Origin: Lewinellaceae bacterium
GTDB lineage: Bacteria > Bacteroidota > Bacteroidia > Chitinophagales > Saprospiraceae
Direction: 5' to 3'
DNA length: 64,000 bases
NCBI GenBank assembly: GCA_020636195.1
Contig: JACJYH010000002.1
Span: 496,001 to 560,000, forward strand
A program made the translations under genes and the position numbers. Below, piece after piece: positions 37,781-46,058 of the stretch. A model generated the notes under the pieces. It was not told the origin of the DNA and did not search any database. It saw only the letters and a list, made by a program, of their open reading frames with translations. Numbering within the stretch: the first letter of the stretch is position 1; each line of letters opens with the position of its first letter.

Positions 37781-39337
37781 GTGAATAATTTTTTAAAAGA
37801 TGGATATTATGGATTTTACACTAACTTCTACTTAGAAGTAGTTTATCTACACGATAAAAGGACAAACGAAATCCATAACATTTTCACTAAAATCACTGCA
37901 TTTGAAATTGAACTAGAACAACCAAAAGATATAGATGAGAAATTTGGCAAGCTAAACAATGATTACAATTATGGCTACATGGCATCAGTCAAATCTAAAG
38001 AATGGATTGATCAATTTTTGAAAACAGTTCCTAGTCGAAATCTTTTTGATGGCAAAACGTCAATAGTTATTGGAAAGCTTCAACAACTAAATAGGCAATT
38101 TGTATCAGGAATTGTTAGTGAAAATCTCAATTCGATTCTTAAATGTTGTTATGGTAATTATGTATTTGAATACTTTGATGCCGAAAAAGAAAAAGTAAAT
38201 TTCATTTTAGACAATTTCGAATACTTTGACAACATCAATTCTAATTTAAAAGTACATAAATTAGACTTATCTGAAATTCCCGAAAGACTAGGAAATATCT
38301 TAGTTGTTTTCCCAAATGGTTTAATAGTAGAAACTAAAAGGTTTAATGATACAGATATTGAAATTAAGTGGCACCCAAAAGTAGAAAACGACATGAATGG
38401 AATTTATCTACTAAATCGAGATTCAGAAACTTTAAAGGATTTTGAAATATTCAATTTTCAAGAAAACCAAATAATTTTCACAGAACGAAAATACCAACAA
38501 CTCTTTAAACTAATAGATATAAAACGTAATTTGGTGTTACTTGACGGGCATAATTGCAAGGAATTCCTGGCACTTAGTTTGTCAATATCAAGACAATTAG
38601 ATGAACAAAGAAAATTCGCTGACGGAACTCCTCCAATTTCAATTGGCAAGTCGCCAGGTATTTCTCAAATTGGCCATATAATTTTCAATATTGATCCTAT
38701 AGTAAGAAAATTTCAAACTAAACTAAAAATTAGAAAAAATGAAAAAGATTTAATTTACCAGCAATACGGAGTGAGTGCCGACCAGACAATAGCGAGTAAA
38801 AGAAGTTCAGCTATATCGCATCTGATTAAATTAATTGAAGAAAATGGGCAAAAAGGAGTTTGGATTTGGGATCCTTACATAAGAGCGGAAGACATTATTG
38901 AACTGATTGTTAAAAATCATAAATATGACTCTCATGTCAAAATATTAGGCTCAAAAAAAATATATACTTCTGGGAATGAAATATCAGGTTTAGATGAGAA
39001 AAAAAATAACGAGACAAGAAAAGAAAATTGGTTCAATAAAAACAAGAAACTATTAGAAGATTATTCAGATAATTATGGGTTAAATTTGGAATTTAGATGC
39101 GCCCATTCAAATAGCTTTTCACTATTTCATGATAGATTTCTAATTTTCCCATCCGTTGGTTTATTTAATGATGCAAAAGTATGGTCACTTGGTATTTCGG
39201 TAAATCAATTTGGAATTGAACATCATATTTTACAAGAAGTTGGATTTCCAGACTATATTGTTAAAGCGTTCGAAAAATTTTGGAATCAATTCGAGAACCC
39301 AGAAAACTTAGTATTCAAAAGTGAACACAACTCATAA
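37781..39337 (+). CDS. Cassette A protein: VPA1262-like with C-terminal PLD-like region
   Basis: 518 aa, no signal peptide. The C-terminal third contains GVWIWDPYIRAEDIIELI and, further on, HDRFLIFPS, the arrangement of a phospholipase-D-like (HKD-related) active site with one clear His-x-Arg element. The rest resembles VPA1262-type proteins found in mobile and defence loci; that match is from memory and only moderate. The stop codon TAA is part of the attC R'' box (ACTCATAAC). The leader from the cassette edge is 33 bases. Possibly a nuclease or a defence effector; unproven. Confidence 0.6.
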   Translation: MNNFLKDGYYGFYTNFYLEVVYLHDKRTNEIHNIFTKITAFEIELEQPKDIDEKFGKLNNDYNYGYMASVKSKEWIDQFLKTVPSRNLFDGKTSIVIGKLQQLNRQFVSGIVSENLNSILKCCYGNYVFEYFDAEKEKVNFILDNFEYFDNINSNLKVHKLDLSEIPERLGNILVVFPNGLIVETKRFNDTDIEIKWHPKVENDMNGIYLLNRDSETLKDFEIFNFQENQIIFTERKYQQLFKLIDIKRNLVLLDGHNCKEFLALSLSISRQLDEQRKFADGTPPISIGKSPGISQIGHIIFNIDPIVRKFQTKLKIRKNEKDLIYQQYGVSADQTIASKRSSAISHLIKLIEENGQKGVWIWDPYIRAEDIIELIVKNHKYDSHVKILGSKKIYTSGNEISGLDEKKNNETRKENWFNKNKKLLEDYSDNYGLNLEFRCAHSNSFSLFHDRFLIFPSVGLFNDAKVWSLGISVNQFGIEHHILQEVGFPDYIVKAFEKFWNQFENPENLVFKSEHNS

Positions 39338-39402
39338 CAAGTGCTTTGATGAACATGCCGCCCTATCGGGACGACACGTCACAAAGCACCGACCCGTTGG
39401 TG
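39331..39402 (+). other. attC-like site of cassette A
   Basis: R'' CTCATAAC (39331-39338), left stem GTGCTTTG, a loop containing CCCTATCGGG, right stem CAAAGCAC, an unpaired spacer, then R' GTTGG from 39396. Left spacer 2 bases, right spacer ~6 bases; this asymmetry is the hallmark of attC strand choice. Crossover expected between G39396 and T39397. Confidence 0.75.
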
Positions 39403-39422
39403 GCAACCTTAAAAGACACACA

Positions 39423-40358
39423 TTGAACATAACAGCAGACAAAATAGAAAGATTAGTTTTTGTAAAATACTTACTTACTCAAGCTGAGACAAGTAAAGAC
39501 TTAGACCGTCCTATTTCTTCAACAACAATTTTAACCTTACATGATGCTGTTGAATGTTTCTTACAACTATCCTATGAACAGTTGACAGGTAAAGCAAAGT
39601 TGAATGGCAATCAAATTCTTGACAACTATGCTGACAAGATTAACGAAATTCTTTTACTTGACAACAAACCTCAAATTAACAAAGCCTTTATTAAAAGGAT
39701 TAACGAACTGCGCAACCAATTAAAACACGCAACAATATTTATTGACAAAAAAAATATTCAAAATCTTTATTCTGAAACAGACCTTTTCTTCAATGACTTC
39801 ACACAAATATTTTTCAATCTTGACTTTTATGAATTAAGTCTTACTTCTCTAATTTCTAACCAAGAAATCAAAAACCACTTAATTAGTGCTGAAAAGGAAA
39901 TTAAGAACCAAACTTATCAAAAAGCAATGTTTTCGATAGGTAAAGCATTTTATGAAATTGAAGCAATAGGAACTAAAGTTGAAGGAAAGTACGGAGAAAA
40001 TATTCTTTCAAAACATCACATTATTGACTATTTGATAAAGTATAGAGCACAGTTTGGCGGAAGCGAACCAGACAGTGTATTAAGAGAAAACTTAAAAGAA
40101 ATTGCACAAGACATAAACAGAGTTCAAGATGACTTACACGATTTGAAAAAAGTAATAAGTTTATCTGCCGACTTAAAAAAATATAAAAAGTTCAGGACAA
40201 CTATTCCTTATGTTTCAAAAAAAATTAAAGGTGGGACTGGAGAAGTCGAATTTTGGATACCAGACGAAGAGCGGAATAATGTTGTTGAGTATAAAATTGA
40301 CCAAGTTAAATTCTGCTTTGACTTTGTAACAGAAATGGCATTAAAACACAATGAATAA
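39423..40358 (+). CDS. Cassette B protein: HEPN-like hypothetical
   Basis: 311 aa from TTG at 39423. A longer frame from 39321 starts in the previous cassette and runs through its attC site, so it is rejected. Helix-rich and cytoplasmic. The segment NELRNQLKHATIF contains RNxxxH, the RNase motif of HEPN domains, within a suitable four-helix context (HDAVECFLQLSYEQL before it). The C-terminal half is unassigned. HEPN proteins are often RNases in toxin or defence systems. Moderately confident in the motif, low in the function. Confidence 0.55.
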   Translation: MNITADKIERLVFVKYLLTQAETSKDLDRPISSTTILTLHDAVECFLQLSYEQLTGKAKLNGNQILDNYADKINEILLLDNKPQINKAFIKRINELRNQLKHATIFIDKKNIQNLYSETDLFFNDFTQIFFNLDFYELSLTSLISNQEIKNHLISAEKEIKNQTYQKAMFSIGKAFYEIEAIGTKVEGKYGENILSKHHIIDYLIKYRAQFGGSEPDSVLRENLKEIAQDINRVQDDLHDLKKVISLSADLKKYKKFRTTIPYVSKKIKGGTGEVEFWIPDEERNNVVEYKIDQVKFCFDFVTEMALKHNE

Positions 40359-40380
40359 AGAACTGACAAGAACAAAGGCA

Positions 40381-40473
40381 GCCACTAACATTAAGCCGTA
40401 TATACAAAAGCCCTAAACGAAAGTCAAGGCGGAGCTACACAAATACCAATAGGGCTTTTGAATATACGGTGTT
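40381..40473 (+). other. attC-like site of cassette B with a long hairpin
   Basis: R'' GCCACTAAC (40381-40389) complements the cassette 5' end GTTGGTGGC at 8 of 9 bases. A 19-base hairpin follows: 40396-40413 pairs with 40451-40469 with one mismatch (core AAAAGCCCT/AGGGCTTTT). GTTCAGC at 40471 may be a remnant R'. Spacer asymmetry is the reverse of the other sites. Confidence 0.55.
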
Positions 40474-40679
40474 CAGCGACACCGGAAGCAAAGTGCAAAT
40501 GTTTATAGGTGGTGTAGTATCTTTTTGACTGTTTTCAAAGTAGTTTATTATTTCATGATGACGTAATTTTTGATTGTTTGGATGATTGCTATGGCTGTGC
40601 CATTTTATATTAAAAATATTTTGTCAAAAAATTGGTTTGTGGGATGTTGTGATATAAATTTGTGTCTTATATTTTAACG
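40474..40679 (+). other. Unassigned 206-base stretch before cassette C
   Basis: No open frame. It ends with a promoter-like pair (TTG 40632-40634, 20 bases, TAAATTTG 40655-40662) and the palindrome TTGTGTCT/AGACACAA across the cassette C edge. It could be a cassette remnant that lost its gene, or another leader-like piece. Confidence 0.4.
40632..40662 (+). promoter_or_regulatory. Promoter candidate for cassette C
   Basis: TTG, 20-base spacer, TAAATTTG; fits the Bacteroidota consensus. It is 52 bases upstream of the cassette C start codon. Confidence 0.5.
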
Positions 40680-40713
40680 TTAGACACAATTAGCAAAATC
40701 AAAAGAATTAATA

Positions 40714-41538
40714 ATGGGACTATTTGATAGATTCAGGAAAGGACATAAAGATAATATCAATCAAAATCCAGAAATTAAAATTACAGCTATTGACCATGGC
40801 TCACATGGGGACAACATTGGGGGACTAATTGGATTCAATAATTTGAACAATGAAAAAGGAAGAGCTTTTGTAAATGAACTTATGGCATATTCAATGACTA
40901 TAAATTCTGAAATGTCATCAAATAAATTTGAAATAAAGAAGGTACCCATTTCATCAAACTCAAATCTAAATATCAGGATACTTACAAACAAAAGAAATGT
41001 TTTGTCAGCTTTTCCATATTTAAAAACTTCATACAAATTACCCTTTTCTACCAAGGAAATAATTGAATGGACTCACGTGAATAATTGTGAAGCGGAAATT
41101 ATAGGGGGCGGAAGGGATACATTTGGACTTGATTTTTTCGCGACCGACTATGCAATAAATAAATCACAATATCAACAGAATAAAAATTTTGAACTTAGCC
41201 TATCAGCAGTTGCCTTTGTTGTAGATAAGAATGAATCAGATCAAAACACAGAAGTTGCATTTAGTGAAGATTTTGTTGCATATATACCAAGTTCTAACAT
41301 TCAACGACAAACTTATTATGATTTTATTGGAAAGGTAATTGACTTTGAAGAAGTTTCAATAAACAATCTGAACACAGGGTATATTGCCAGGGTAAAACTG
41401 ATAAATGATGATAGCGATCCAAATTTCCTAACAGTAGACATGTTTATGAACAAAGAGAACATGAGAATAAATTCTTTAGACAAAGGGATGAAAATTTCGG
41501 GACTTCTATGGTTTCAAGGCGAAATCGCAAGTGAATAA
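40714..41538 (+). CDS. Cassette C hypothetical protein
   Basis: 274 aa, cytoplasmic, begins MGLFDRFRKGHKDN. No recognised domain. Beta-rich middle (CEAEIIGGGRDTFGLDFFATDYA) and an acidic, Asn-rich C-terminus. The cassette is complete: 5' edge GTTAGACAC (40679-40687) and 3' edge GTGTCTAAC (41541-41549) are perfect reverse complements. The leader from edge to ATG is 34 bases. Function unknown. Confidence 0.7.
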   Translation: MGLFDRFRKGHKDNINQNPEIKITAIDHGSHGDNIGGLIGFNNLNNEKGRAFVNELMAYSMTINSEMSSNKFEIKKVPISSNSNLNIRILTNKRNVLSAFPYLKTSYKLPFSTKEIIEWTHVNNCEAEIIGGGRDTFGLDFFATDYAINKSQYQQNKNFELSLSAVAFVVDKNESDQNTEVAFSEDFVAYIPSSNIQRQTYYDFIGKVIDFEEVSINNLNTGYIARVKLINDDSDPNFLTVDMFMNKENMRINSLDKGMKISGLLWFQGEIASE

Positions 41539-41540
41539 CT

Positions 41541-41611
41541 GTGTCTAACAAGCCGTGACCACGCCTGCCACCCTATCGGGATGGCCGTCGGGTACGGCTG
41601 AAACGTTATCT
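41541..41611 (+). other. attC-like site of cassette C
   Basis: The clearest site: R'' GTGTCTAAC (classical RYYYAAC), one-base spacer, AGCCGT, variable centre with CCCTATCGGG, ACGGCT, unpaired GAAAC, R' GTTATC. 71 bases. Crossover expected after G41605. Confidence 0.8.
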
Positions 41612-41627
41612 CTCATATGCGAGTAAA

Positions 41628-42488
41628 ATGATAAGCAGACATTACCTCATACTATTTTTAACAATTGCGGTCAATTTTAGCTGCAAAACAAAGATGTATA
41701 CAGTTACAAATGAATATGTTAACTACTTTCCAATTGGCAAAAATGGCAAGTGGGGATACGCAAATGAAGATGGAGATTTAACAATCGAATACAATTTCGA
41801 AAAAGTCACTTTCTTCAAAGGGGATAGAGCAGCTGCAAAACTCGATGGTAAATTTGGATTCATAAATAAAGAAGGCGAATTTTTCAAAAAGCCTAAATTC
41901 GATAGTATAGGATACTTCACAAATGAACGAGCTAACGTAATAAAACGTGGCAAGCAATTTGCCATTGATAGAAGCGGTAAGAAACTCAAAGAAGGAATAA
42001 CTATTTCAACTGAAGGCAATCCATTTGAAAATGCCAAACCATTAGATTATTTTGAATTAAAAGGTGGCAAGTTTGTTTTGAACAATAAGGAATTTGAAAA
42101 TGCGAAAAGATTAGATCCGACTGCCAATTTTGAAATCAGTGATTTTACATTCGAAGAAGTTATTCCATTTTCAAGAAATAGCTTTATTGTAAAAAAGGGC
42201 AACAAGTATGACATCTATTTATTGAACTATGGCGGTTTAAAAAATTTATGGGTAGATAATATAGAACCAATACAATATGAATGGAATAATGGAATCTCTT
42301 CAAATTATGCCAAATACCAAAAAGATGGGAAATGGGGATTATTATCGAATACAGGTAAAATCCTGATTGAGCCAGACTATTTCACTATTAAAAATGCCAC
42401 TGGGCAATATTATCTGGTAGAATACAAACCCAATCATTGGGGGTATGTAAGCCAAACAAAAAAAATGTTTAAGGATTATGGTGAATAA
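41628..42488 (+). CDS. Cassette D protein: WG-repeat lipoprotein
   Basis: 286 aa. Signal peptide with lipobox ending VNFSC, so it is a membrane-anchored lipoprotein. At least five WG repeats of the form GKWGYxNxxG / GKFGFINKEG / GKWGLLSNTG, then HWGYVSQT. WG-repeat proteins are frequent in Bacteroidota; molecular function unknown. Cassette edges GTTATCTCTC (41605-41614) and GAGAGATGAC (42494-42503) match at 9 of 10 bases. Leader 22 bases. Confidence 0.8.
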   Translation: MISRHYLILFLTIAVNFSCKTKMYTVTNEYVNYFPIGKNGKWGYANEDGDLTIEYNFEKVTFFKGDRAAAKLDGKFGFINKEGEFFKKPKFDSIGYFTNERANVIKRGKQFAIDRSGKKLKEGITISTEGNPFENAKPLDYFELKGGKFVLNNKEFENAKRLDPTANFEISDFTFEEVIPFSRNSFIVKKGNKYDIYLLNYGGLKNLWVDNIEPIQYEWNNGISSNYAKYQKDGKWGLLSNTGKILIEPDYFTIKNATGQYYLVEYKPNHWGYVSQTKKMFKDYGE

Positions 42489-42493
42489 AATAC

Positions 42494-42555
42494 GAGAGAT
42501 GACATTTAAGGCTGGAAGTTGTGTTGAAAACCGACTTTCAGCCTTTGTTGAACGA
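42494..42555 (+). other. attC-like site of cassette D (second attC type)
   Basis: R'' GAGAGATGAC, stem AAGGCTG-g-AAGT pairing with ACTT-t-CAGCCTT, then TGTTGAACG, in which GTTGAAC is a perfect GTTRRRY box (42547-42553). The same hairpin recurs after cassettes F, G, H and K. Confidence 0.7.
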
Positions 42556-42811
42556 AGATGCGCTGGAGAAATCATTAAGTTTTATTATAAGTCTAACGAA
42601 ACCACTGTGATATATACGCATTTCACAGACTAGATGAAGAAAGGTGTGATTTCACGCTTATGAATAATAAATTTGTACTATTGAAGAAGATCTTCTATTT
42701 TTGTGTAGTCGAATAAAAAATTATGACGGCTTTAGAGACTTTTTCAGTAATGATGTTGATTTTGCAGAGAAACCCGAAAGTTTCAAGATTTTTTGTTCGT
42801 ATAGTAACATG
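42502..42811 (+). repeat. 310-bp leader repeat, copy 1 (pairs with 46066-46375)
   Basis: Runs from the attC hairpin to the next cassette edge. It contains a recombinase-like tail (42547-42633, ending KSNETTVIYTHFTD then stop), a promoter (TTTG 42672-42675, 20 bases, TATTTTTG 42696-42703), and an attI-like end CGTATAGTAACATG just before TTATGGAGG. The copy at 46066 has the same length. Confidence 0.75.
42672..42703 (+). promoter_or_regulatory. Cassette promoter (Pc-like), copy 1
   Basis: TTTG-N20-TATTTTTG inside the leader repeat, directed into cassette E. The -7 box covers the TTG at 42701, so that codon cannot be a start of translation. Confidence 0.6.
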
Positions 42812-42835
42812 TTATGGAGGATTAATAAAAATGAA

Positions 42836-43678
42836 ATGACAAAAGAAGAATCAGATAATTTAATCAGAGAAATTGAATCAATTGACCTTCGAACAAGCCA
42901 AGGCCATGAAAAATTTAATTCCATTATAGAAACTCGAGTGATTAGAGGTAGTGCTTTTAAACTGACACTGAATCCACATCCTAACCTGTATTATGTTAGA
43001 GCAAGAATTCATAAGAGTAAAGAAGATTACTTTAAGACAATTGATGATCATTCATACAACAAAGAATATCCACAATACATTAAAAGAGGACGTGCCAACT
43101 TCCCTGAACAAGCGATCTTTTATGCAGGTAGAAATCGAATCACATCGCTTGCGGAAGTAAACATAATTGATAACAAAAAAGACGAAGAAGTTTTGGCATA
43201 TGGAATTAGTCGATGGATAATCAACAAACCAATTAATCTCATTGCAATCTTGAACCCAGATACTATTGATCAAATCAAGTGTGGTGAATTAAATGGTTTT
43301 ATAGATTTTATTAAAGATACATACGAAAAACAAATAGGAACTCAAAATGAAGGAATAGTTGGTTTTTACAAGTATCTATCTGAAAAATTTACCGAAAGAA
43401 TTGTTGAAGGAGAAGAGCACAAATATATAATCACTAGCACATTTGCCAATCAAATATTCAACAAATTTACAGATGTTGGAGGCTTACTTTATCAATCAGT
43501 TAAATGGCCTGACACGTATAACATCGCAGTTAAACCAGAGTATATTGATGAAGATTTTATTATTCCAAGTCACTTTTTTAAAGAAACTTTTGTACGAAAA
43601 AACGTAGTAGACTTGACAGAAGTTGAAATGGAACAAGTAAAATCATTCGATAAAGAAAATAATTTAGTAGAATGGTAA
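42836..43678 (+). CDS. Cassette E protein: RES-domain-like
   Basis: 280 aa from ATG at 42836, which lies 24 bases inside the cassette edge. The in-frame TTG at 42701 lies in the leader and its promoter, so it is rejected. LYYVRARIHKS, RGRANFPEQAIFYAGRN and SLAEVN follow the R...GR.N..G..hhYhA....A..E layout of RES domains, which degrade NAD+ as toxins in RES-Xre systems. No antitoxin gene is next to it. The match is distant, so NADase activity is only a suggestion. Cassette edges GTTATGGAGG and CCTCCATAAC are perfect complements. Confidence 0.5.
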   Translation: MTKEESDNLIREIESIDLRTSQGHEKFNSIIETRVIRGSAFKLTLNPHPNLYYVRARIHKSKEDYFKTIDDHSYNKEYPQYIKRGRANFPEQAIFYAGRNRITSLAEVNIIDNKKDEEVLAYGISRWIINKPINLIAILNPDTIDQIKCGELNGFIDFIKDTYEKQIGTQNEGIVGFYKYLSEKFTERIVEGEEHKYIITSTFANQIFNKFTDVGGLLYQSVKWPDTYNIAVKPEYIDEDFIIPSHFFKETFVRKNVVDLTEVEMEQVKSFDKENNLVEW

Positions 43679-43679
43679 C

Positions 43680-43750
43680 CCTCCATAACAATGTACACCA
43701 TGACCATACTCCCTATCAGTCGTACGGCAGGTGTACTAACCGTTCTTGGA
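43680..43750 (+). other. attC-like site of cassette E
   Basis: R'' CCTCCATAAC (43680-43689), spacer AAT, GTACACC, centre with CTCCCTATCAG, GGTGTAC, unpaired TAAC, R' GTTCTTGGA (43742-43750). Same architecture and loop word as sites A and C. Confidence 0.75.
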
Positions 43751-43764
43751 CATTAAAAGAATAA

Positions 43765-44427
43765 ATGAATATACTATCTGCAGAATATAAATTTGATTCA
43801 TTTGCCGATTATGGATATCTAACCAATGAAATTCAAAACCAAATAGAATTGGGAAATCTTCAAAGATATTCTGATCATTCTTGGAGTGGACAAAGAAGAG
43901 AAGATTGGATTGGTGAATATATTTCAATAAGTGAGAAAAAAATTTACAATTTAAAAGGTTCTGCTTGGCAGTCTGCCCATGGAGAAGAAAACTATAAAGG
44001 GAATTGGGAAATAGTAAGATCTGAATTAACCAAAAAAGATGGACTTGAATTTAGTAGCAAATATAAAATAAAAAAAGGTGGACCAGGAGTCTTTGTCGAA
44101 ATAGCATTAAAGATTGAATTCAAGGAAGCTTTAAAAACGAAAATAAATATTGATTGGAGTAAGGAAGATTTGTTTTATGATAAACCACATTCAAATCTTA
44201 TTGTATCTTCCATTGAGTTTGGAATTATTTCAGCTTTTGAAGATTATTTTGAAAAAGTTGGAATTTTTAATATAACGATCGATAGAATCCTTTATCACAA
44301 TATTGATACTAGTTTTAGTTTATTGTTCTTTGGAGCTAGTCGCTGCATAAAAAGAGCACTTTTTATAGAACATTTAGACGATTACCCGAAAATTGAAAAT
44401 GGTTTTGTTATTAATAAATTTAAATGA
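43765..44427 (+). CDS. Cassette F hypothetical protein
   Basis: 220 aa, cytoplasmic. The start is 22 bases after the cassette edge. Contains SWSGQRREDWIGEYISISEKKIYNLKGSAW and a mixed alpha/beta C-terminus with FGASRCIKRALF. No family recognised. The cassette edges GTTCTTGGA (43742) and TCCAAGAAC (46059-46067) are perfect complements but 2.3 kb apart because an IS3-family element has inserted just after this gene's stop. Confidence 0.65.
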   Translation: MNILSAEYKFDSFADYGYLTNEIQNQIELGNLQRYSDHSWSGQRREDWIGEYISISEKKIYNLKGSAWQSAHGEENYKGNWEIVRSELTKKDGLEFSSKYKIKKGGPGVFVEIALKIEFKEALKTKINIDWSKEDLFYDKPHSNLIVSSIEFGIISAFEDYFEKVGIFNITIDRILYHNIDTSFSLLFFGASRCIKRALFIEHLDDYPKIENGFVINKFK

Positions 44428-44699
44428 CCTCTCATGATTTATGTTGACAACAAGTCGTTAACTTATAACAACAATGTGGAAAACGTAAAGTTAAAATAAT
44501 ATTATTAGACTGTATCTTTGTATCGACGATTATGTGAAGCGGCATCAAGCTCTGCTGGGGAGCAACTTGGTAAGGAATAGCATAATTACTCAAAGTGGAA
44601 CGTAAGGTTCGGTCAAGGGGTTCAATCAAAAGACTCCTTGACTTTTTATAACCTACATTCCAATTTAGGGAATCATGCCTTAAAAAACCCATGTCCCGC

Positions 44700-45605
44700 T
44701 TAGTTGTTAAAATCATATAATACTTTTTTAGGCCTTTCATCAGGATGCAACTTAGCTACCAATTGTTCAAATTGGATTGGACATAATTGTCCTAATTGTT
44801 CTATGGCTCTTTGATGATTATTGACATAAACCAATTCCTGGCATGCTTGCTGAAGCTCTTTGAAGGTTTTAATGTTCCAAGGCTTAAGGTACATATTTTT
44901 GACGATGGAATTTAAGTTCTCAGCACTTCCATTTTCCAAACAATTATCAGCTCTGCTGATATGTATTCCTGCATCTGTCAGCATTTTTTTATACGCCTTC
45001 GAGTCGTATTGAGACCCGTTGTCAGAATGGTGAATACATCCCTTTAAGCCCACATCTTTGCGATGTGCAAATGCTTGCTCTAAACACTGAGATGCAAAGG
45101 ATGCTTCCATGCTCAAAGATGGTACCAACCCTAGTATTCTTTGTGAATAAATATCCTTTAATGTGAATATGTAACTCCACTGATCATCAATAATATCATA
45201 ATAGGTAATATCGCCTACAATGAGTTGATTCACATTGTTTAAAATAAGGCCATTTGTCAGGTTTGGATAATGACCTTTCCCTTTCCCATCACTTGTTTTT
45301 ACTATCCTTGATCGCAATGGTTTGACCGTCATCCCTGTAGTACTCATGAGTTGTTCAAATTTATTGACACCAATACCAAGGTCAATGCCACCTATGTTTT
45401 TTATGCTATAATACAACGAACGACTCCCCATTCGTGGATGTTTGATTCTCCACTCTTTGACTATTTGGAAAAGATGTTCGTGATGTGTTTGCTGACCACT
45501 ATCCCGCCTCCACTGTTGATGTAGAGATTGCCTACTCAGCCCCAATTCTCTATAAACTGACTCCATGCTATACGGCGTTTTAATATTATGCAGACGGGTA
45601 ATCAC
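44700..45605 (-). CDS. IS3-family transposase OrfB
   Basis: 301 aa. rve-type DDE integrase core: first Asp in IVGDITYYD, second Asp in CIHHSDNGSQYDS, Glu in CLENGSAENLNSIVK. N-terminal HTH_21-like segment. GTG (45605-45603) overlaps the OrfA stop; the real product is probably an OrfAB fusion made by -1 frameshifting (see the heptamer). The reading frame is intact. Confidence 0.93.
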   Translation of the reverse strand: MITRLHNIKTPYSMESVYRELGLSRQSLHQQWRRDSGQQTHHEHLFQIVKEWRIKHPRMGSRSLYYSIKNIGGIDLGIGVNKFEQLMSTTGMTVKPLRSRIVKTSDGKGKGHYPNLTNGLILNNVNQLIVGDITYYDIIDDQWSYIFTLKDIYSQRILGLVPSLSMEASFASQCLEQAFAHRKDVGLKGCIHHSDNGSQYDSKAYKKMLTDAGIHISRADNCLENGSAENLNSIVKNMYLKPWNIKTFKELQQACQELVYVNNHQRAIEQLGQLCPIQFEQLVAKLHPDERPKKVLYDFNN

Positions 45606-45613
45606 TTTTTTAA
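45602..45613 (-). promoter_or_regulatory. Programmed -1 frameshift site of the IS3 element
   Basis: Minus strand reads TTA AAA AAG TGA: an A-AAA-AAG heptamer in the correct phase directly before the OrfA stop. A -1 slip joins OrfA to the OrfB frame. Confidence 0.8.
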
Positions 45614-45994
45614 AAACTTCTTCTCCATATCCTCTTTGTAATGTTCTTTTATCATTTCTATTAGTGTCTCATAATAGTCTATTTTGATTTGTTGCTTGCC
45701 AACAATCCGCTCCAAGTTGGACTTATCTTTTTGCAATTCTAAAACTTTCAGATAATCACTATCACTTTCTATTACTATCCTATCTGGTGGAGTAGCCTTG
45801 CCATATTTCTTGACCCATTGGTATACTGCTGTATAACTCACATCAAACTGTGTTGCAACTGATCCGGTGGTCAGTTTCCCACTCTCTATTAATTCGACTT
45901 TCTGCTTCTTAAAGCTCTCTGAGAATACCTTTCTCGTTCTTTTTGTACTCATATTTGCAAATTTGTGAAAAGTTTTCCACATTTTTGCTGTCAA
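45602..45994 (-). CDS. IS3-family transposase OrfA
   Basis: 130 aa. An N-terminal helix-turn-helix of the transposase_8 type (FSESFKKQKVELIESGKLTTGSVATQFDVSYTAVYQWVKKYG) binds the IS ends, followed by a leucine-zipper-like coiled coil (LKVLELQKDKSNLERIVGKQQ). It ends in the slippery run before its TGA. An alternative start at MSTKRTRKVFSESF is nearer to the HTH. Confidence 0.9.
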   Translation of the reverse strand: MTAKMWKTFHKFANMSTKRTRKVFSESFKKQKVELIESGKLTTGSVATQFDVSYTAVYQWVKKYGKATPPDRIVIESDSDYLKVLELQKDKSNLERIVGKQQIKIDYYETLIEMIKEHYKEDMEKKFLKK

Positions 45995-46058
45995 CGTATT
46001 TCATGAGACCACAAAACCTAACTTTACAATAGCAAGACTTAATAATGAATAAAAACGA

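Larger units (their letters stand above)
44430..46007 (-). mobile_element. IS3-family insertion sequence
   Basis: About 1.58 kb. Outer imperfect inverted ends: TCTCATGATTTATGTTGAC on the left, and TCTCATGAAATACGTTGAC read from the right. Inner perfect 12-bp repeats AATGTGGAAAAC lie at 44473-44484 and 45970-45981 (inverted). Two overlapping transposase genes on the minus strand. A flanking ACC occurs on both sides but not in exact register, so the target duplication is uncertain by a base. Inserted inside cassette F. Confidence 0.8.

Noticed and set aside
39321..39422. N-terminal extension of the cassette B gene
   Set aside because: It encodes the attC hairpin and the cassette edge, so it belongs to the recombination site.
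42701..42835. N-terminal extension of the cassette E gene
   Set aside because: It lies in the leader repeat, its TTG is part of a -7 box, and the same segment recurs at 46265 without the gene.
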